Shown: positions 1-13,307, counted from the first letter of the stretch. The stretch: 64,000 bases of DNA from Loripinus fragilis (GCA_964019695.1 OZ026514.1:97974345-98038344); one strand, 5' to 3'. Notes: generated from the sequence alone by a model not told the origin. Numbers and translations: made by a program.

Positions 1-587
1 TCCGCCCAACCTTGTTGAGAGTGCCTAACGAAAATACAGTGTTGTGCCTAGGTCAAGATTTCTGGGGGACACAAGTGTCCCCCTACCTGAATTTCTGAGG
101 GACATTTGCAAATTCTGGGGGACACACCAATTCCATCTGATTTTTGCCTGTAAAATTGAAAACAGTTTTCCGGAAATTTCTGTTCATTTTTATTTACATT
201 TGAGCTCGATGTCGATAGTTTTGGCTCAAGAAGGGGTGCAGATTACAGTAAAGTAGTTTCTACATTGACGTAGTTTTGAATTCCCCAGCAAATATTCTAT
301 TTCTACACTAAATAGCTTTTTCTGGCATTCAGCTGAATAAAATTTGCTTTTTCCGCCATTGTTGACTGGTTGAAAAATCAATATCCAATGCAACATGTAT
401 CATCAGAAAATACATGTGCACAGTCTAAATTACTTCCCTTTACTGGGTTACGCTAAATACGGAAACGTGGTTGAAAACGCGAATTTTTGAGGGCGCGTCC
501 GTAGGCCCGCACTGGGTGCATTTTTAAGGGACATCAACGGTAAAATCGCGGGAATCCCGCAATGCCGCGCTCTAGGCACAACACTGA

Positions 588-690
588 AAATATAATTTTC
601 TTATTCCTCAACCAAAACTTATGTTGTGGGTACTCAATGAGACGGTTCTTTTGATCAACCAAAACATATGTTAAAACTGATGACATTTTT
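588..690. mobile_element. Palindromic MITE family A, partial copy 1
   Basis: Contains the core shared by all family A copies: AACCAAAACTTATGTTGTGGGTACTCAATGAGACGG read in pieces, an inverted pair built on CATATGTTTTGGGTGCTC and its complement around a GAGACGG centre. Terminal parts are missing or diverged. Flanking bases 1-587 and 691-930 show no gene; 740-850 has a diverged GCGCA/CTGATCAG palindrome of another repeat family. Confidence 0.6.
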
Positions 691-931
691 ATGCTGAAAA
701 TTTTTGTTTATCTAACCCTGTGTGATCTGCATATGCGCCTTGACGAGAGAAAATCCGACATTGTTGCATTCAAACAACAAAAAGCAGACTCAGCAGAACA
801 GCATGCGCATCCGCACAGTCTGATCAGCGCCTTTGTTATTCGCTGTCTGCTAAGTATAATAGTTAAACTTGCTATGAGCAAAATTTCAATATTTAAGCTA
901 GCCTCTGTAGCTGAGCAGGCTGGTTTGAGTA

Positions 932-1312
932 TTAGGCCAAATAAAAAGTATCTGTGTTTAGGGTCTTCCGGCCCTACCTACATTTACTGGTGAAATCTAG
1001 AATTTTTTTCAGGTTTTCTGAAAAAAATATATAATTTTATGCTTTTTGAAAAGCAAAATGCCTTTCAAAATGCATAAAATTATATTTTTTTCCAGATTTT
1101 TTTTTTTAAATAAATGTCAGTGATTTTATTTGGCCATTTTTAAGGCTATGAATTTTAGCACTTATTTTCCAAATTTTAATTAAATATTTTCCCAAATGTG
1201 AAGGAAATATTAGCTTTCTAAAATCACAAATAAATTATTCTATGTGTGCCTACCCTAATTAAAATGTTCAGACCTGTTACCCGAAACACACTTATTTTTT
1301 ATTTGGCCTTAA
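932..1312. mobile_element. Inverted-repeat MITE family B, copy 1
   Basis: Ends are TTAGGCCAAATAAAAAGTAT at the left and the complement of TAAGGCCAAATAAAAAATAA at the right. The interior has an inverted pair around AAAATGCCTTTCAAAATGCA. A second copy lies at 7541-7803 with the same ends and core. Confidence 0.7.
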
Positions 1313-1403
1313 CCCTGATACAGGTTTTCTCGCGCCAAGGCACGTGTATAAATTGACTCTCATGAGAATCTCAATAGCCTCATATCCTGTGTGAAACTCT
1401 ACT

Positions 1404-1592
1404 CCAGACCTCCAAATAAGAGTGCGTATTGGAAAATTATTTTCTTTATTTCTCATCTAAAACATATGTTGTGGGTACTAAAAAGAACCGTCTCAATGAG
1501 ACGGTTCTTTTGAGCACCCAAAACACATGTTTAAATTAATGGGTAAGAAAATAATTAAAATTTTACGCAAATAAAATTTCCCTATCTGGACC
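1404..1592. mobile_element. Palindromic MITE family A, copy 2
   Basis: Nearly full-length copy. It starts CCAGACCTCCAAATAAGAGT, has a central hairpin GAACCGTCTCAATGAGACGG, and ends near CCCTATCTGG. It lies inside PPP4R3 intron 4 and stops about 11 bp from the exon 4 donor. Confidence 0.75.
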
Positions 1593-1603
1593 TATGTACT
1601 CAC

Positions 1604-2227
1604 CTGAACCATTCCTACTATTTCAACTTTATTAAAGAAAATGAACGAAGTCAATGTTGAGAGCATATTTTCTTCAAACACTGGCGGTGTCGGTAAAATC
1701 ACATCCTGAATGTACTGCACTCTGTAAGTCTGATGTATCTTGTGTACTAACTCCTGGTTTGTGAATGGTATAACCTCCTTGAATTTGGCAGTGGCTTGTA
1801 AATACTCCCGATGTTTTGCTGGTTTCGGCAGTGTAGGATCGTACTCCATAACACCGACAACGTCAAATATCGTATCCTCTTGAAACAGGATTTCAAACAA
1901 TGAATTTTTGTTCAACAAAAAGATACTTTTAAAAATTTCATACAAATGATGAAGTCCTTCCATACTTTCTAAATCTTCACATATATGAAATAAATCTAAT
2001 AATTTTTTAATATATCCGTCTTGTTCTATTGCACCGGCTAGTTTTTCTTTACGTATAGGCACGTTTAGCACACTACAGAAGAGTTCTGATATTTCCTCGA
2101 GTTTGCTAAGTTCACACAAGGGCAGATCTATGGGGTGGGCCACTTCTGGCATATCATCGAACCGCTCATCTTCCGATTCTTCTATTATATCTTGGGTAAT
2201 ATCCACCGACGGATCTTTACCCTGCAC
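1604..2227 (-). CDS. PPP4R3: PPP4R3/SMEK exon 4 (SMK-1 domain part)
   Basis: This 624-nt exon encodes residues 102-309 of protein phosphatase 4 regulatory subunit 3, the subunit that targets PP4c-R2 to substrates, mostly in the nucleus and at centrosomes. It opens in phase 0 with [10 protein letters not shown] and runs through an acidic stretch, [55 protein letters not shown] and [14 protein letters not shown]. These are near-identical in animal SMEK proteins and form the start of the SMK-1 helical repeat domain. The acceptor is TTTACAG just above 2227 and the donor is CAG|GTGAGT just below 1604. The ATG near 2287 of the longer open frame lies inside the intron and is not a start. Later exons lie off the left edge. 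Identification is very strong from motif identity and exon phase. Confidence 0.95.
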
Positions 2228-2261
2228 CTGTAAATGATATAGATATAAAATGAGCAGTGTA

Positions 2262-2467
2262 CAGTAAAACCTGTGTAAAACAGCCACTCAAAAATAGACA
2301 AAACAAAGATCTTCATGACAAATGGTAGGTTAATGAAGGTCGAAAGTATTGCAGAATGCTCCCCTTGGAGCATTCTGCAATACTTTTGACCTGCATCAAG
2401 CAATACTTGGTCTTGATAACCAATTTTCTGTCTGTTTGAGAGTGGACGTTTTACACCAGTTTTACTG
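2262..2467. mobile_element. Tc1/mariner-type MITE (CAGTAAAACC ends, TA duplication), copy 1
   Basis: A 206-bp palindromic element with ends CAGTAAAACC...TTTTACTG flanked by TA on both sides (2260-2261 and 2468-2469). The centre is a strong hairpin (GTATTGCAGAATGCTCC and its complement). It sits in PPP4R3 intron 3, 34 bp upstream of the exon 4 acceptor. A second copy is at 24633-24836. Confidence 0.85.
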
Positions 2468-2469
2468 TA

Positions 2470-3430
2470 CTATAAATGTTCTAAAATTTCAAACACTTTT
2501 CTCTTTCTTGGATATCAGGGTTGGAATTCACAAAATGCTTATACTTCGTCCAGATAAGAGATGTTGGGCGGTTCTTAGCTAAGTTCAACCCCTGGACAAA
2601 TACATTTGCAAATGGGTTAGTCAGGTCGCATTGTTTGCGTATTCATCCATCTGTGAAACTCTCCACACCAATATACCTGTAGTTTTATTGTTGCATTATC
2701 GTGAAAAAAAATCGTTTTGAATTATTGCAAATGAATCTGATCAGTGCAGATGCGCAGCTGTTGTTTGAAATATGCACATACATGTATCTTAAACATGTAC
2801 ATGTGTCTTAAACTAAACAAGCAAAAAATCAATTTTCGACAATGAAATCTGCAATCACACAAGTTTTATTGTTTCATAAAAGATCAGTGTGCCCTTTCCC
2901 GTGGTCCAGATATTGAACCCGTATCATGTCAAATTTTGTTAATGTTGTGTGTGTGTGTGTAGGGAAGGGCGCTGTTTTGATGTTGTTGTCTTTTGTAAGG
3001 CTATTTTTTTTGAAGTCAGAGCTAAAACCCAAATCATTTTTTTTTTGCCAAACAAACCGAATTTGGTAAAATATTTTCATCGACAACATATCTTAATACC
3101 TTTTTTTCTGTTTAGCTTCGCCTTTGCTTGCGAATGTTTACCAGGCATACAAACCGTATATGTCGTCTGCGGTTCAATTGTTTTGCATGATTAAAGCATA
3201 CCTATGCTGTTTTACCCAATTTACTGTTGACCAGTCTTAATTGACAGTGCTCTGTCTGACACGCCCCCAACATACGTTACCTGGTCGCACTATATCAGAA
3301 TAGCAAACAGGGAAACAGATCTGGATCTGCACTGTTTATCTATGCCTTTTCGGCAGGCAACAATATTTCATAGTTTTGGAACATCTACCATAATGTCAGA
3401 GCCACAAGAGTCAAGACATTTGTCCCATAT
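2470..3430. other. PPP4R3 intron 3 sequence, no gene seen
   Basis: Intronic sequence relative to PPP4R3. It holds a (GT)n run near 2946-2960, a T-rich tract, and one CATACGTTACC motif at about 3271. No conserved exon was found on either strand. Confidence 0.5.
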
Positions 3431-3592
3431 GTTCAGATAAGCAAATATTATGAGCGTACAATTGCAATTATTTTCTTATCCACTCATGACTCATCTAAAC
3501 ATATGTTTTGGGTGCTCAAAAGAACCGTCTCATCGAGAGGGTTCTTTTGAGCACCCACAATGTATGTTTTGGTTGCAAAATAATATTAATTT
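3431..3592. mobile_element. Palindromic MITE family A, copy 3
   Basis: Reads TCAGATAAGC...GAGCGTACAATTGCAATTAT and then the shared hairpin CATATGTTTTGGGTGCTC / GAGCACCCACAATGTATG. It lies in PPP4R3 intron 3. Confidence 0.7.
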
Positions 3593-4111
3593 GGAGTTTC
3601 AGTAACCAGTTTTATTTGGACGCCATCCTTCTTGCGACTCTTCAAATGAACATGCACAGCTATGCAGTGGAATGTGTCTCAATCTGGGTCTAAATTCTAG
3701 TCTGGTGCAAAAATATGTTTGTGTGAAGTGCAAGTTAAGGTTTTGGCGAGACAGTGTACCAGGGTGCACGCAACTGAGCCATTGCTGCTTGCATTTACAG
3801 TTCAGTGCAATGGTGAGATTCCACACTATACAAATTGAGCTATGGTAACCTTCCACAAAATACACATATGATGTTGTGTTAAAAAGTTTTAATTTTAGTT
3901 CTGTGGCCATTTTGTTGAGCGGAGTGGTAATGGTTGAACAATTTTAGTGAGGGTTTTATGTGAGAAATTATTTTAAAAATTTACCCCTGAAGCATCCAGT
4001 TTTATACCACCCTTACCAACTTTAGAGCCAAATATCTCGTAATGTGCAAGGTCTACACTGGTGTTTGTGGTATAAAATAGTTAACAGGTATGTAAGATAA
4101 TCCACTCGCTA

Positions 4112-4750
<639 letters not shown>

Positions 4751-4844
4751 TCTGTTTTCATACTGTTAAAGGAGTTTATACATGTATATTGTTTGAGCAC
4801 AGAGAGCGCTTCGCTCAGATCTTTGTGCATTATCTGTTCTTTAA

Positions 4845-5393
4845 CCCTTAACTCCATAGGCTATTTTTAGATCATGACATCATTTTCTATTTTAGACAAA
4901 ATTTAAAAATTTCAAGCAAATGAATTTGAATACTTTTGAAAATATTATGGAAAATGCAGCATTTGCTCCAAAAGAGCAAATGCTGCATTTACCATAATAT
5001 TTTCAATCATCAGTCACCTCTTATACTAACTGCATTGTTGCATGTTGACCTGAAAAACATTGCCTATCTCACGGCATGTGCCTTTATCAGGTCATCATGA
5101 CGTTGCACTTTTTGAATTACCTCGACAATGACATTGAATTGAAACAAACCCCGATAATGACGTCATATTCGCTAGTTAGAGGAGTGAAACAATGGGCAAA
5201 CTGATAAATGGAATACCAGGTTCGCGTCTTTTGATATCAAGTTTACAAGGCTCAGCTTTGAGAATGCATGTTGAATCGCTCGGCAAGCCTGGCGAAGTCA
5301 ACAAGCGTTCTCAAAGCCTTGCCTGGTAAACTTGACATTCACCTAGTATTCTCTATATACGATATTTCAAAGGCCTCAATATGGAGTAAAGGG
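4845..5393. mobile_element. piggyBac-type MITE (TTAA duplication, CCCT ends)
   Basis: 549 bp flanked by TTAA (4841-4844, 5394-5397), with ends CCCTTAACTCCATA and TATGGAGTAAAGGG. TTAA targets with CCC-type tips are diagnostic of piggyBac. There is no transposase frame. The interior carries a hairpin near 4931-5008 (AATGCAGCATTTGCTC and complement) and a second around 5225-5325 with CTCGGCAAGCC. Confidence 0.85.
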
Positions 5394-5399
5394 TTAATA

Positions 5400-5793
5400 C
5401 AGGGACCAAGCTAGGGGGCGACTAGGGCGAAATAGTCGCCCTAGGGGCCGAAATTTCGCCCTAAATGGGACTCAGGGAGAAGTGGGAGTCTCCCTAAAAA
5501 AAAAAAAAAAAAAATTTTTTTTTTTTTTTTTTTTTTTAGGGAGACTCATTTTCATTCTGTCACCACACAAATGCAAGCTGTGGTGACATTATTAGACAAT
5601 CTACTACCACTGTATCATGTTTCTCCTTCCATTAAATGGCAATAGTATGTGTAATGGCTAATTGGCTTCTAAATTGACAGAAAATGCCGTAATTTTGCGC
5701 TATAACTTCTCCCTATCTGACTGTCACTTCTCCCTAATTTTCCTGCAGGGAGAAGTCACTTCTCCCTAAAATTCTGGGCCAGCTTGGTCCCTG
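5400..5793. mobile_element. TA-type MITE with CAGGGACCAAGCT ends
   Basis: 394 bp with exact terminal inverted repeats CAGGGACCAAGCT / AGCTTGGTCCCTG and TA on each side (5398-5399, 5794-5795). It starts two bases after the TTAA of the neighbouring piggyBac MITE. The centre is an A-tract/T-tract palindrome inside AGTCTCCCTA / TAGGGAGACT. Confidence 0.85.
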
Positions 5794-5838
5794 TAATATA
5801 TAAACTTTTGCTATTTCCACATCACTGCATGCATGATG

Positions 5839-5953
5839 TAGGTCCAGATAAACATTTTTAAACATAAAACTGTGATTATTTTCTAATCCATCTATTTTAC
5901 GGGTTTTGGGTGCTCAAAAGAACCGTCTCACTGAGCTCTTATCTAGAGGCCTG
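5839..5953. mobile_element. Palindromic MITE family A, copy 5 (internally deleted)
   Basis: Starts TAGGTCCAGATAAACA, keeps TTTTGGGTGCTCAAAAGAACC, then jumps to CTCTTATCTAGAGGCCTG. The second hairpin arm is gone. Confidence 0.65.
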
Positions 5954-5965
5954 CATATAAAAGAC

Positions 5966-7181
5966 TAGGGCTGTCACGATATATCGGTTTATTGGTATAT
6001 TGCGATATTAGTCTGAAAAGGTACAATATATCGATACGGAAAACGTATCGCGATATATTGTTGTTACTATAAATAGAAACACAAGAAAGTAAAGTGTTTG
6101 CTTTTTTATCTAGTTTTCCATTGAAAAGTCAGAGGAAAGTCATCAAAACTCATGCAAATAAAGTTGATTGGAAAACAATTTAGTAGTGGTACAAAAAGGT
6201 TCATATTTAAGTTTAAAATTTGCTGGCTGGCATCAGGGACACTATATATATGTAGGCATTGTGACGAGGCAGTAAAGTATATTGGCAGAACAACAAATTT
6301 AAGTTTGCAACTCAACAGCAGCACCCACCAGCCAAATGGTAATGGTTATGAAATCAAAACAAAAGTTGTGGATGCTCAGGACAGCCCAACCATGACCTCT
6401 TTCACCAGTGCCTCCAAGTAGTTCTACAAAAAAGGTGCAAGGTAAGATCACTTGAATGCTGGCTGTATCCATTTCATTTAGCCAAGGCCGGTACCACCAC
6501 AAGATCAATTGCAAGCTATGTATTGTAGGGGATTTGAGACCTCTGAGTCGTGTTGAGGGCACATGGTAAAGACTGGATTTAAAAATTCAATCTCATGTCA
6601 ATACCCTTTTCATTTTAGCCCAAAATGTATCTTGACATTTTGGGACAATATATCATGGTATTATTGCAATATGCTTGCAACATATTGCAATATATCGTGA
6701 TACGCATTTGCAGGGGTGTGGAAATAGTAAAATTTTCTACTTGTCCAGGGACAAGTAAAAAGCCAAAATGTACTTGTCCATAGAAAATTTTACTTGTCCG
6801 AAAGAACAAATTAGCTTATACCTTAAAATGCTTAAACAATTTATTCTTTCAAAAATAGCATGAAACCAGATATATGTCAACTCTTGTAAACAGTATGGAT
6901 CCTGATCAGATGGCTTCTCTTGTAAACAGTGTAGATCCAGATCAGCTGGCTTCTGAAGAAGCCAGCTGATCAGGATCCACACTGTTTTCAAGGCAAGATG
7001 TAAGTTCGTAATAATTAATCAAAATATGAAATACAGAATTGTGTTAACTTAATACATTTGTACTTGCCAAGGACAAGTAGATAGAAATTTTTAACTTGTC
7101 CTGAATGAAATGGGACCAGGTCGGACAAGTCGGGCATGGTATTTCCACAGCCCTGGCTTTTGGCATATCGTGACAGCCCTA
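5966..7181. mobile_element. hAT-type non-autonomous element with 8-bp TSD
   Basis: 1216 bp bounded by TAGGGCTGTCACGATAT and ATATCG...TGACAGCCCTA. Perfect 8-bp direct repeats TAAAAGAC flank it (5958-5965, 7182-7189). An 8-bp duplication with these ends marks the hAT superfamily. No transposase remains. ATATCG-rich palindromes line both ends. A second element is nested at 6711-7155. Confidence 0.88.
6711..7155. mobile_element. Nested hAT-like MITE (CAGGGGTGTGGAAATA ends)
   Basis: Ends CAGGGGTGTGGAAATA / TATTTCCACAGCCCTG. The flanks GCATTTG and GCTTTTG resemble a worn target duplication. The body has repeated ACTTGTCC blocks, and 6895-6985 is a hairpin built on GTAGATCCAGATCAGCTGGC. Confidence 0.75.
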
Positions 7182-7199
7182 TAAAAGACATTGTCAAAG

Positions 7200-7372
7200 G
7201 TTTTGATAAACAAAATTTTAAGCGTACAATTGTAAATATTTACTAATCCATCAGTTTGAACATATGTTTTGGGTGCTCAAAAGAACCGTCTCATTGAGAC
7301 AAATGTTTAAACTGAAGGATAAGAAAATAATAACAATTGTACATCCCAAAATGTTGTTTATCTGGAGGCCTG
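7200..7372. mobile_element. Palindromic MITE family A, copy 6
   Basis: Begins with TTTTAAGCGTACAATTGTAA, carries CATATGTTTTGGGTGCTC and AGAACCGTCTCATTGAGAC, and ends TTTATCTGGAGGCCTG. It lies in PPP4R3 intron 2. Confidence 0.7.
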
Positions 7373-7540
7373 AGTCTGCACATCTGCGTAGTCTGATCAG
7401 TCTTTGATGGGCACTCTATGGGTAGTTCTTCAGACAGAACACTAAGTGACCTGATCATGCTGCATGGATGCGCAGACTATGAATCTTTACTGTATCCACA
7501 TGCCAACTTGTACCTTATTCTGGATATCGGCTCCAATTAC

Positions 7541-7803
7541 TTAGGCAAAAAAAACCACCTGTATTTTAGGGTAACCCAAGCCCACCTAAATTTATTGGTG
7601 AAACCTAGAATTTTTTCAGTTTTCTGGAAAAAAATATAATTTTGTGCGTTTTGAAAGGCAAAAGGCAACATGCCTTTCAAAATGCATTAAAATATATATT
7701 TTTCCAGAAAAAAAAAAATAATTTAAAAAAACATGTGTACCTACCCTACCTAAAATGTTTAGACCTGTTACCCGAAACACACTTATTTTTTTACTTGGCC
7801 TTA
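7541..7803. mobile_element. Inverted-repeat MITE family B, copy 2, abutting exon 2
   Basis: Matches copy 1 (932-1312) through TTATTGGTGAAACCTAGAAT, the AATGCATT core and the terminal GTTACCCGAAACACACTTAT...TTGGCCTTA. On the minus strand its end TAAGGCCAAG supplies bases +2 onward of the PPP4R3 exon 2 donor. Confidence 0.75.
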
Positions 7804-7804
7804 C

Positions 7805-7860
7805 CTGTTGTTTCTGATAGGCAGTGTCTGGTTGTATCTTCGACTCCAGAAGAATGGTTC
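7805..7860 (-). CDS. PPP4R3: PPP4R3/SMEK exon 2 (56-nt micro-exon)
   Basis: This short exon completes the glycine codon split by exon 1 (G|GA) and then encodes TILLESKIQPDTAYQKQQ, the strand-rich centre of the EVH1/PH-like domain. The acceptor is CTAATTTCAG and the donor is CAG|GTAAGG. Splicing exon 1 to exon 2 gives 204 nt, exactly 68 codons, so phase is restored for exon 3. The intron side of the donor, from the T of GT onward, coincides with the end of a small inverted-repeat element at 7541-7803. Confidence 0.93.
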
Positions 7861-8541
7861 CTGAAATTAGATAAAACACTACCTGCTAATGGGGTGTTTA
7901 AGCGGCATGATTTAGTCGTCCTGACAAAGTCATACATGATTTTGCCATTCATGATTTTTCTGTTCACACTGCATTACATGTCATGTGCGATTTCTTTCCA
8001 GCATTGAATTTCACCAGGAAGTGGTCTTGCTACAGATTTTGGACTGGGGCCGCCACCTGGGGCCAATGAAATTGTGAAAATACAGACACTTTATCTGAAA
8101 TTGTGGAAAAAATAAAATGTGACGCCATTTCAAAATACATAAATAATTTTGTGATCTTTACAAGGTTGGCAAAACGCCGGCAAATAAGCACATTTGCCAT
8201 GCCAGTGGCATTTACCAGGAAATACTGGCAAATAATGGTCATCTTTATTCACAAACTTGAATTGCAGACCAGTTTAACCCTTCTCATGCTGAATCTGGAT
8301 ATATCCTGTTTGGAAAACAGTGTAGATCCAGATCAGCTGGCTTCTTAGAAGCCCGCTGATCAGGAACCACACTGTTTCCTCTCTATTGATTAGATAGAAA
8401 TTGGGGAGGAGTGTAGACTAGTACATTTACATGTATGAAAATATCCAGCATGAATGATAAGGGTAAATCTGTCTGTCATTCCAAAGAAATGCTTAATAAT
8501 GTCTGTAACAAGCACCACATTGTTTTGTCTCAATGATTTTC

Positions 8542-9234
8542 CAGTGTTCCCACAAAAATTTTATACTAATTTTTTTTATACCCCCTGTGTATGAAATTTG
8601 AGGGTATGAAGTGAAATTTTGAGGGTATGACTAGTAAATGAATTAAAACTAAAAACAACATTCCTGAATGATTGATTTAACACAGAAAACTGTTAACACA
8701 TTACTTGCATTTACCATTTTCATATTATTTGCTGATTCCTAGTCTGAAAATAGTCAATGTGGTGGTTTATTTACCATCGGTAATGATTGCCGATATTTAC
8801 GGAAAGAACAGATACGGAATGAACATATTTCGCCTCAATTGACGCACAGAGACGATTTTTCAGCTTTTTGTTGTTGTTGGGGAGTTCGCCAGCGTGCTTG
8901 CTTTTACTCCCGATACTGGTTACCATTATCGCTGCTGCTATGACGGTTTCCTAGCCTGATAGCTAGGTACCAGACCACTTAGCAACGAGTAAACAGACAG
9001 TTGGCGCGCACGGCAAATGCTTTTGAAAATGTAACTAAAAACGGCCAAAGCGTCATTCAAACTCGCAAACAAAACCAAGGTGACCAAGTTTACATCAAAT
9101 TGAGCAAAAGTGATGAAATCCTAGATTTTTTAGAAATAAAAATGCGCGTGAATTCACGTTATTGCCATAAAATATATGCGTGATTTTTATCATTTCCATG
9201 TGATTCATGCACAATTCTACGTGAATGGGAACAC
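8542..9234. mobile_element. hAT-like MITE with CAGTGTTCCCAC ends
   Basis: The left end is CAGTGTTCCCAC and the right end ATGGGAACAC(TG). TGATTTTC occurs at 8534-8541 and again at 9235-9242, a likely 8-bp target duplication that overlaps the terminal TG. No coding capacity. It lies in PPP4R3 intron 1. Confidence 0.65.
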
Positions 9235-9383
9235 TGATTTTCTGAAATGGGAACGCAACACATATCATTGCAGTATAGAAAGTTTGTATGAGTGGTTGAC
9301 AATTGAATCCTAAGGTGTCCATTTTCGAACTTTTATACCGGGCGCCCGGGGGTTTCTTGGCCTAATAAATTGCACACTTTATT

Positions 9384-9943
9384 CAGCGCCCTAGATAAGC
9401 TTTTGGGTCAATTGGGTATTTACGCAACCTGGTTATCCTCAATTGCGTACTTGCAAAAACAATTGTGTATTTTCAGATTTTTCAAGCCACGCTTTTTTCT
9501 GTGATTACATGTTTTCATATTGCAGGATGCCATCAGGAATGTGCTTGCATATTTATTCACTCCCATCATCTGCCTTTCTAAAGTATCAAACTAGCGGATT
9601 TTATTGTACCTGAAACAAATCTCATCCCCTTGTTGACATTCAAGCGTGTACACTTTGCAAAGTTTCACTTTCATCATAGTGTTTTTCCGCAAAATACTGT
9701 ACTGGGCACCCATATTTTATTCACAAAAAATAGTTATATTGAGAGCTAGCTAGTAAAAAAATTAATACCCAACTGGCATTTGCTTAGTACCCAAATGGAT
9801 AACAAATGGTACGCAATGACATCGCATGTAATTGCATACCGATCGTTAGAATTGCTCTTCAATAAGCACACATTTTTTTTAATTGCCTTTTTGAGGATTT
9901 TAATTACGTATTTACGCAAATACGCTGCTTATCTAGGGTGCTG
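9384..9943. mobile_element. hAT-like MITE with CAGCGCCCTAGATAAGC ends
   Basis: 560 bp with ends CAGCGCCCTAGATAAGC / GCTTATCTAGGGTGCTG. The direct repeat CTTTATT flanks both sides (9377-9383, 9944-9950). AT-rich interior without an ORF; PPP4R3 intron 1. Confidence 0.75.
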
Positions 9944-9949
9944 CTTTAT

Positions 9950-11368
<1,419 letters not shown>

Positions 11369-11622
11369 TTATTAACTGTTCTGGCGTACTCTTTTCATAA
11401 TAACCAAACTCTCGCTCAAAATCTCGACTCAGCCGATTTTCAAAACAGAAAATAAACAAAGAATTTTCAACGGCGAGTCACCAGCTAACGTCAATTGAAT
11501 CTGGGTTATCAAATGACTTCTTGTAAATCCAAATAACAAAGATCGGACATAGGATTGTGCCTAATCACACAATTTATTTATATATTTCGCTCAGAATGAC
11601 AAATTTCGGTGCCTCGTACTCT

Positions 11623-11633
11623 CCGCCATCTTG
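11623..11633 (-). promoter_or_regulatory. YY1-like CAAGATGGCGG element at the PPP4R3 promoter
   Basis: The minus strand reads CAAGATGGCGGAG about 285-295 bp upstream of the PPP4R3 start codon. CAAGATGGCGG matches the YY1 consensus, which in animals is often found at or just downstream of the transcription start of housekeeping genes. No TATA box is evident nearby, which fits a housekeeping promoter. The role is inferred from motif and position only. Confidence 0.5.
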
Positions 11634-11902
11634 AATGTGTTATGACTTGAATACGGGGTCTACATTTCGCGATCAAGGGTTCGGTGAGAACGCAAAATTG
11701 TCTCTTGATGAATTTGTCCGGCACTAGGTATAGTGTGATAATTTCCACCAGTGACTTTCCGCCGTGGCCTCATCTACGTCACTGCTTCTAGGCCAAGCCC
11801 TTCTGTATCGATCTGGGGGTTTCTTTCTTATTATATTTGGGACACTCTCATATCTGACCACTATCCTTGATTCAGTTTCTGATATGCTGATATATTGTTC
11901 TC

Positions 11903-12725
11903 TGTTGGATTCCTAGTCATATAGGTATCCAAGGGAATGAGATGGTAGATAAGCAAGCAAAAACATCGCTTTCATTAGAACCAACTTCTTTTAAGATTTC
12001 ATTTTCTAATTTTAAGCCATCTATCAATAAATATATCTTGGAAGAATGGCAAACTTCATGGAATAACAGCATTGGAAATAAACTTCTTGACATCAAACCA
12101 ACTATTGGTGAATATCAATCAGTTGTTCGAAACATTAGAAAAGAAGAAGTAGTTTTAGCTTGACTCCGCTTAGGTCATACAAGAGTCACTCATTCATACT
12201 TACTACAAGGTGAAGAGCAGCCACAATGTGTTGGTTGCGACGCACCATTCACTGTACGTCACTTCCTTTTGGAATGCGGCGACTTTGCACAAGTAAGAAA
12301 TAATTGCTTCCAAGTTGATAACATGAAAGAATTATTTCAAGATATACATATTGATAGTATTAAATTATGACATTTTTAAGACAAATAAATCTTTTTAGCA
12401 AAATCTAATTGCTATTTTTAAAATCATGTTTTGTTTTACATTTGTATCAGACCATAATACAGATTATATTATGTTGTATTCTGTTCAGTTAAAGAACATG
12501 TACAGTTATCTGAATAGCTCTTTGAAACTGTCAGATATTCTACGTGGTCTCTCCTGTAAACAATCGTATTGCAACTAATTATCATTATACAAACTCATCA
12601 TCATCTTTCATTTTATTTATTACAAATTTTTACTTTTTCCATCCCCATCATGTTTACTTAATACCGTCTGACGCTAATGACCCACAAGGGTTGATGCGTC
12701 GTTAAGCACCAAACAAACAAAGAAA
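11903..12725 (+). mobile_element. 5'-truncated non-LTR retrotransposon: RNase H tail and 3' UTR
   Basis: The frame from 11903 reads CWIPSHIGIQGNEMVDKQAK, the C-terminal catalytic box of an RNase H domain (HxGxxGNExxD). After a spacer comes C-x2-C-x7-H-x4-C (CVGCDAPFTVRHFLLEC), the knuckle usual at the end of I/Jockey/R1-type ORF2 proteins. An in-frame TGA at 12161-12163 falls where an arginine (CGA) is expected, so the copy is dead. The frame ends near 12370. A 3' UTR follows and closes with TTAAGCACCAAACAAACAAA, a short tandem tail typical of these elements. Everything upstream (endonuclease and RT) is missing. Confidence 0.85.
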
Positions 12726-12774
12726 ACAATGATATGCTGGGTAAAGTTTAAAATAAAGTTTAAAGATCCCAACT

Positions 12775-13306
12775 AGGAAAGCAGACACTCGGGATGGATT
12801 CCGCTGGATTAATCAAGAAATCCGCCGCCTCATGAGAAAACGTGACAAACTCTATAAACGCTGGTCTAGATCCGGTGGACCTTATGACCAAAAGTAAATT
12901 CCTTAATTATAAGCACTTAGTCAGGCGGGTTTCAGAAAAAAACCTATGAAAAATACTTAGGGGACATCTTAGGCATCAACAACGAAATTCCTGACCAAGA
13001 TGTAGGGGAACCCCCTAAGGTCAAAAACAAAAAGCTCTACTCGCTGCTCAAGCACTCCAAACAGAACTCAAATGGCATTGCTCCCTTAAAGAAGGATGGT
13101 CAAACTCTTTTTAGGGAGGAAGGAAAAGCAAATGCCTTAAATGACCAGTTTCTGTCAGTATTTAGCCCCAAACCCCCATAAGTTTAAAGTCCCTTGCCTA
13201 GAAGTCATTGCAAGATTTGCATGACTCTGGTGCCAACCTAGCATTCCAGCCCAGCCCCCACCCAAAATGCCTGACATAAGCATAGCTGCTGTGGGAATTG
13301 ACAAAA
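12775..13306 (+). mobile_element. Non-LTR retrotransposon fragment between endonuclease and RT
   Basis: Broken frames read RWINQEIRRLMRKRDKLYKR, then SEKTYEKYLGDILGINNE, KKLYSLLKHSKQNSNGIAPL and ALNDQFLSVF, and finally a shifted stretch ending MPDISIAAVGIDK. These are hallmarks of the linker just before the RT domain in CR1/Jockey-like ORF2. At least three frame breaks are present. The match stops where the Penelope-like 3' end at 13308 begins, so the Penelope copy inserted into this element or truncated it. Confidence 0.75.
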
Positions 13307-13307
13307 A

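Noticed and set aside
2185..2403. 72-codon minus-strand ORF overlapping PPP4R3 exon 4
   Set aside because: It runs from exon 4 in another frame into the intronic TA-type MITE; the real frame is fixed by homology and splice sites.
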